Source: Mycobacterium deserti (GTDB lineage: Bacteria; Actinomycetota; Actinomycetes; Mycobacteriales; Mycobacteriaceae). From it: a stretch of 64,000 nt of DNA. Under the pieces are notes generated by a model. The model did not search any database, was not told the origin of the DNA, and was given only the letters and a program-made list of their open reading frames with translations. The position numbers and the translations under genes were made by a program. This document shows, piece by piece, positions 62,283 through 64,000 of the stretch; the first letter of the stretch is position 1; every line of letters starts with the position of its first letter. The stretch is taken from the NCBI RefSeq assembly GCF_025345615.1, contig NZ_JAODWD010000007.1:248001-312000 (forward strand), in the 5' to 3' direction.

Positions 62283-64000
62283 TCAGACCACCACTGCCGG
62301 CGGTGGGGCCAGCGAAATGCGCGTAACGGAATTGACGTAGAGATTGGCCGCGTCGCCGGTGCGGGTGGTTTGGTAGGCGGTGCCGTCATCGCCGACCACC
62401 ACACCGCCCTGCGGGTAGCCGTCGATCGTGATGGGGGTACTGGTGCCGTCGGACCGAATCACCGTGACCGTCGTCTGGAAAGTGCTGCCGTTGCCGGTAA
62501 GGGTGGTTTGGTACGCGGTGCCGTCGTCGCCGACCACTGCAGCGCCGAACGGGTAGCCGTTCACGGTTTCGGTGGTGGTGGTGGTGCCGTCGGGGTGGAT
62601 TACCGTCACGGTCGTCTCCCAAGGGTTCGCGGCGCTGCCGTCGCCGGTGAGGGTGGAAAAGGCTGCGGTACCGTCCGCGCCGACCACCGCAGAGCCGATG
62701 CCGTCGACGGTTTCGGTGGTGGTGGTGCCGTCGGGGCGGATCACCGTGACCGTCGTCTGATACGCGTTGGCGGTGTTGCCGTCGTCGGTGTAGGTGGTTT
62801 GGACGGCGGTGCCGTCCGCGCCGACCACCACTGGGGTGGTTGCCAAACCGTCGACGGTTTCGGTGGTGGTGGTGCCGTCGGGATGGATTACCGTGACCGT
62901 GGTCTGGGAGAGGTTGGCGGCGCGGGTGGTTTGGGCTGCGCTACCGTCCGCGCCGAGCACTGCACCGCCGAACGCGATGCCGTCGATCATGATCGGGGTT
63001 GATGTGCCGTCGGACCGGATCACCGTGATCGTGGTCCGGTAGGGGTTGGCGGCGCTGCCGTCGCCCGCGACGGTGGTTTGGTAGGCCGTGCCGTCCGCGC
63101 TGATCACCGCATCGCCGGTTCTCGTGCCCGCGATGGTTTCGGTGGTGGTGGTGCCATCGGGGTGGATCACCGTGACCGTCGTCTGGTTGGCGGCGCTGCC
63201 GTCGCCCGTGACGATAGTTTGGGCGGCGGTGCCGTCCGCGCCGACCACCGCAGTGTCGTAGGAGAAGCCGTCGACGGTTTTGCTGGTGGTGGTGCCGTCG
63301 GGGTGGATCACCGTGAGCGTGCTTTGGTAGGGGTGGGCGGCGCTGCCGGCGCCGGTGCGGGTGACTTGCGCTGCGGTGCCGTCCGCGCCGACCACCGCAC
63401 CGTCGCCAGTCGGGATACCGTCGACGGTTTTGCTGGTGGTGGTGCCGTCGGGGTGGACCACGGTGAGCGTGGTCTGGTAGGGGTGGGCGGCGCTGCCGTC
63501 GCCGATCTCAGTTATTTGGGCGGCGGTACCGTCCGCGCCGACTACCGCACCGAAGTTCGGGATACCGTCGACGGTTTCGCTGGTGGTGGTGCCGTCGGGG
63601 TGGATCACCGTGATCGTTGTCTGGTAGGGGTCGGTGCCCGTGCTGTCGCCGGTGTAGGTGGTTTGGGCGGCGGTACCGTCCGCGCCGACCCCCACACCGA
63701 TGTTCGGGAAGCCGTCGACGGTTTCGCTGGTGGTGGTGCCGTCGGGGTGGATCACCGTGATCGTTGTCTGGTAGGGGTCGGTGCCCGTGCTGTCGCCGGT
63801 GTAGGTGGTTTGGGCGGCGGTACCGTCCGCGCCGACCCCCACACCGATGTTCGGGAAGCCGTCGACGGTTTCGCTGGTGGTGGTGCCGTCGGGGTGGATC
63901 ACCGTGATCGTTGTCTGGTAGGGGTTGGTGCCCGTGCTGTCGCCGGTGTAGGTGGTTTGGGCTGCGGTGCCGTTCGCGCCGACCACCACAGCGCCGAGGC
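62283..64000 (-). CDS. Thr-rich tandem-repeat protein, C-terminal part
   Basis: The frame is open from the right edge to the stop at 62283, so the N-terminus is outside the window. At least 572 residues are made of about 11 full units and a partial one, each 44-50 residues, with the pattern VVGADGTAxQTT, TGDGSAANPYQTTxTVI, HPDGTTTxETVDG. The last unit ends NSVTRISLAPPPAVVV. Strand-turn spacing suggests a beta-propeller or beta-solenoid-like surface protein. Divergent units carry RSDGTSTPI in place of HPDGTTT. No signal peptide can be judged. It resembles repeat proteins of mycobacteria, but I do not recognise the family. Confidence 0.75.
   Translation of the reverse strand, partial: LGAVVVGANGTAAQTTYTGDSTGTNPYQTTITVIHPDGTTTSETVDGFPNIGVGVGADGTAAQTTYTGDSTGTDPYQTTITVIHPDGTTTSETVDGFPNIGVGVGADGTAAQTTYTGDSTGTDPYQTTITVIHPDGTTTSETVDGIPNFGAVVGADGTAAQITEIGDGSAAHPYQTTLTVVHPDGTTTSKTVDGIPTGDGAVVGADGTAAQVTRTGAGSAAHPYQSTLTVIHPDGTTTSKTVDGFSYDTAVVGADGTAAQTIVTGDGSAANQTTVTVIHPDGTTTTETIAGTRTGDAVISADGTAYQTTVAGDGSAANPYRTTITVIRSDGTSTPIMIDGIAFGGAVLGADGSAAQTTRAANLSQTTVTVIHPDGTTTTETVDGLATTPVVVGADGTAVQTTYTDDGNTANAYQTTVTVIRPDGTTTTETVDGIGSAVVGADGTAAFSTLTGDGSAANPWETTVTVIHPDGTTTTTETVNGYPFGAAVVGDDGTAYQTTLTGNGSTFQTTVTVIRSDGTSTPITIDGYPQGGVVVGDDGTAYQTTRTGDAANLYVNSVTRISLAPPPAVVV
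63564..64000 (-). repeat. 147-bp tandem DNA repeat, three copies
   Basis: Units begin at 63564, 63711 and 63858 with a period of 147 bp (49 codons). Copies 1 and 2 are identical except for their first base; copy 3 differs at a handful of positions and is cut by the window edge. They encode the GFPNIGVGVGADG-type units of the repeat protein and point to recent duplication. Confidence 0.8.

Noticed and set aside
63564-64000. CRISPR array
   Set aside because: The repeats are head-to-tail, 147 bp, in frame and coding, with no unique spacers between short repeats.

Overview
The window looks like a chromosomal segment of a mycobacterium, most likely an environmental rapid grower (Mycolicibacterium type). 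It is GC-rich. It carries an antigen 85 mycolyltransferase, an MmpS/MmpL pair plus a second MmpL, a cutinase, a WS/DGAT wax ester/triacylglycerol synthase, a DUF7159 protein, and enzymes of the mycofactocin-coupled type. All of these are typical of mycolate-making actinobacteria. No rRNA, tRNA, CRISPR array, transposase or integrase was recognised.

Layout. (1) 1-2081: edge genes, namely an NTF2-like fragment, a small hypothetical protein, an SRPBCC protein with an odd N-terminus, and an Ag85-type esterase. (2) 2212-37859: a catabolic supercluster of about 35 kb. It has three Rieske oxygenase alpha subunits plus a Rieske ferredoxin, three P450s, two acyl-CoA ligases, two class III CoA-transferase genes (one double-headed), a paired acyl-CoA dehydrogenase, two crotonases, a two-part MaoC hydratase, an aldehyde dehydrogenase, an NDMA-type alcohol dehydrogenase and three SDRs. 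It also has an E1 alpha/beta pair with a free lipoyl protein, two amidohydrolase-fold proteins, a KstD-like flavoprotein, and GntR and TetR regulators. Many genes overlap by 4 nt (ATGA or GTGA), so they form tight operons. (3) 38022-47391: an MmpS-MmpL operon with two small exported proteins, one resembling Rv0455c, then a DUF7159 protein, a cutinase and a second MmpL. (4) 47339-58420: envelope and lipid genes (acyltransferase 3, NADH dehydrogenase-like flavoprotein, amidase, alpha/beta hydrolase, WS/DGAT, metallophosphoesterase), a GGDEF-EAL protein with a degenerate GGDEF motif, and a DUF4239 membrane protein. (5) 58490-61862: an arsenic island with two ArsC-type proteins, Acr3, two ArsR regulators and ArsI/CadI. 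(6) 62283-64000: the C-terminal part of a Thr-rich tandem-repeat protein that runs off the right edge.

How it may work. Region 2 reads as a complete route for activating and degrading a hydrophobic, probably alicyclic or terpenoid/steroid-like compound. P450s and Rieske oxygenases hydroxylate it, mycofactocin-type dehydrogenases and an aldehyde dehydrogenase oxidise the alcohols, CoA ligases and CoA-transferases make thioesters, and ACAD, crotonase and MaoC enzymes run beta-oxidation-like steps. The substrate cannot be read from sequence. A related AT-rich motif (core near AAAATAGTAAAGATAG, often within an inverted repeat) lies in seven intergenic regions of this cluster, five of them divergent, and nowhere else that I noticed. 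This suggests one dedicated regulon, with the GntR/FCD protein at 13922 as the nearest candidate regulator. That motif-defined regulon is the best candidate here for an undescribed system.
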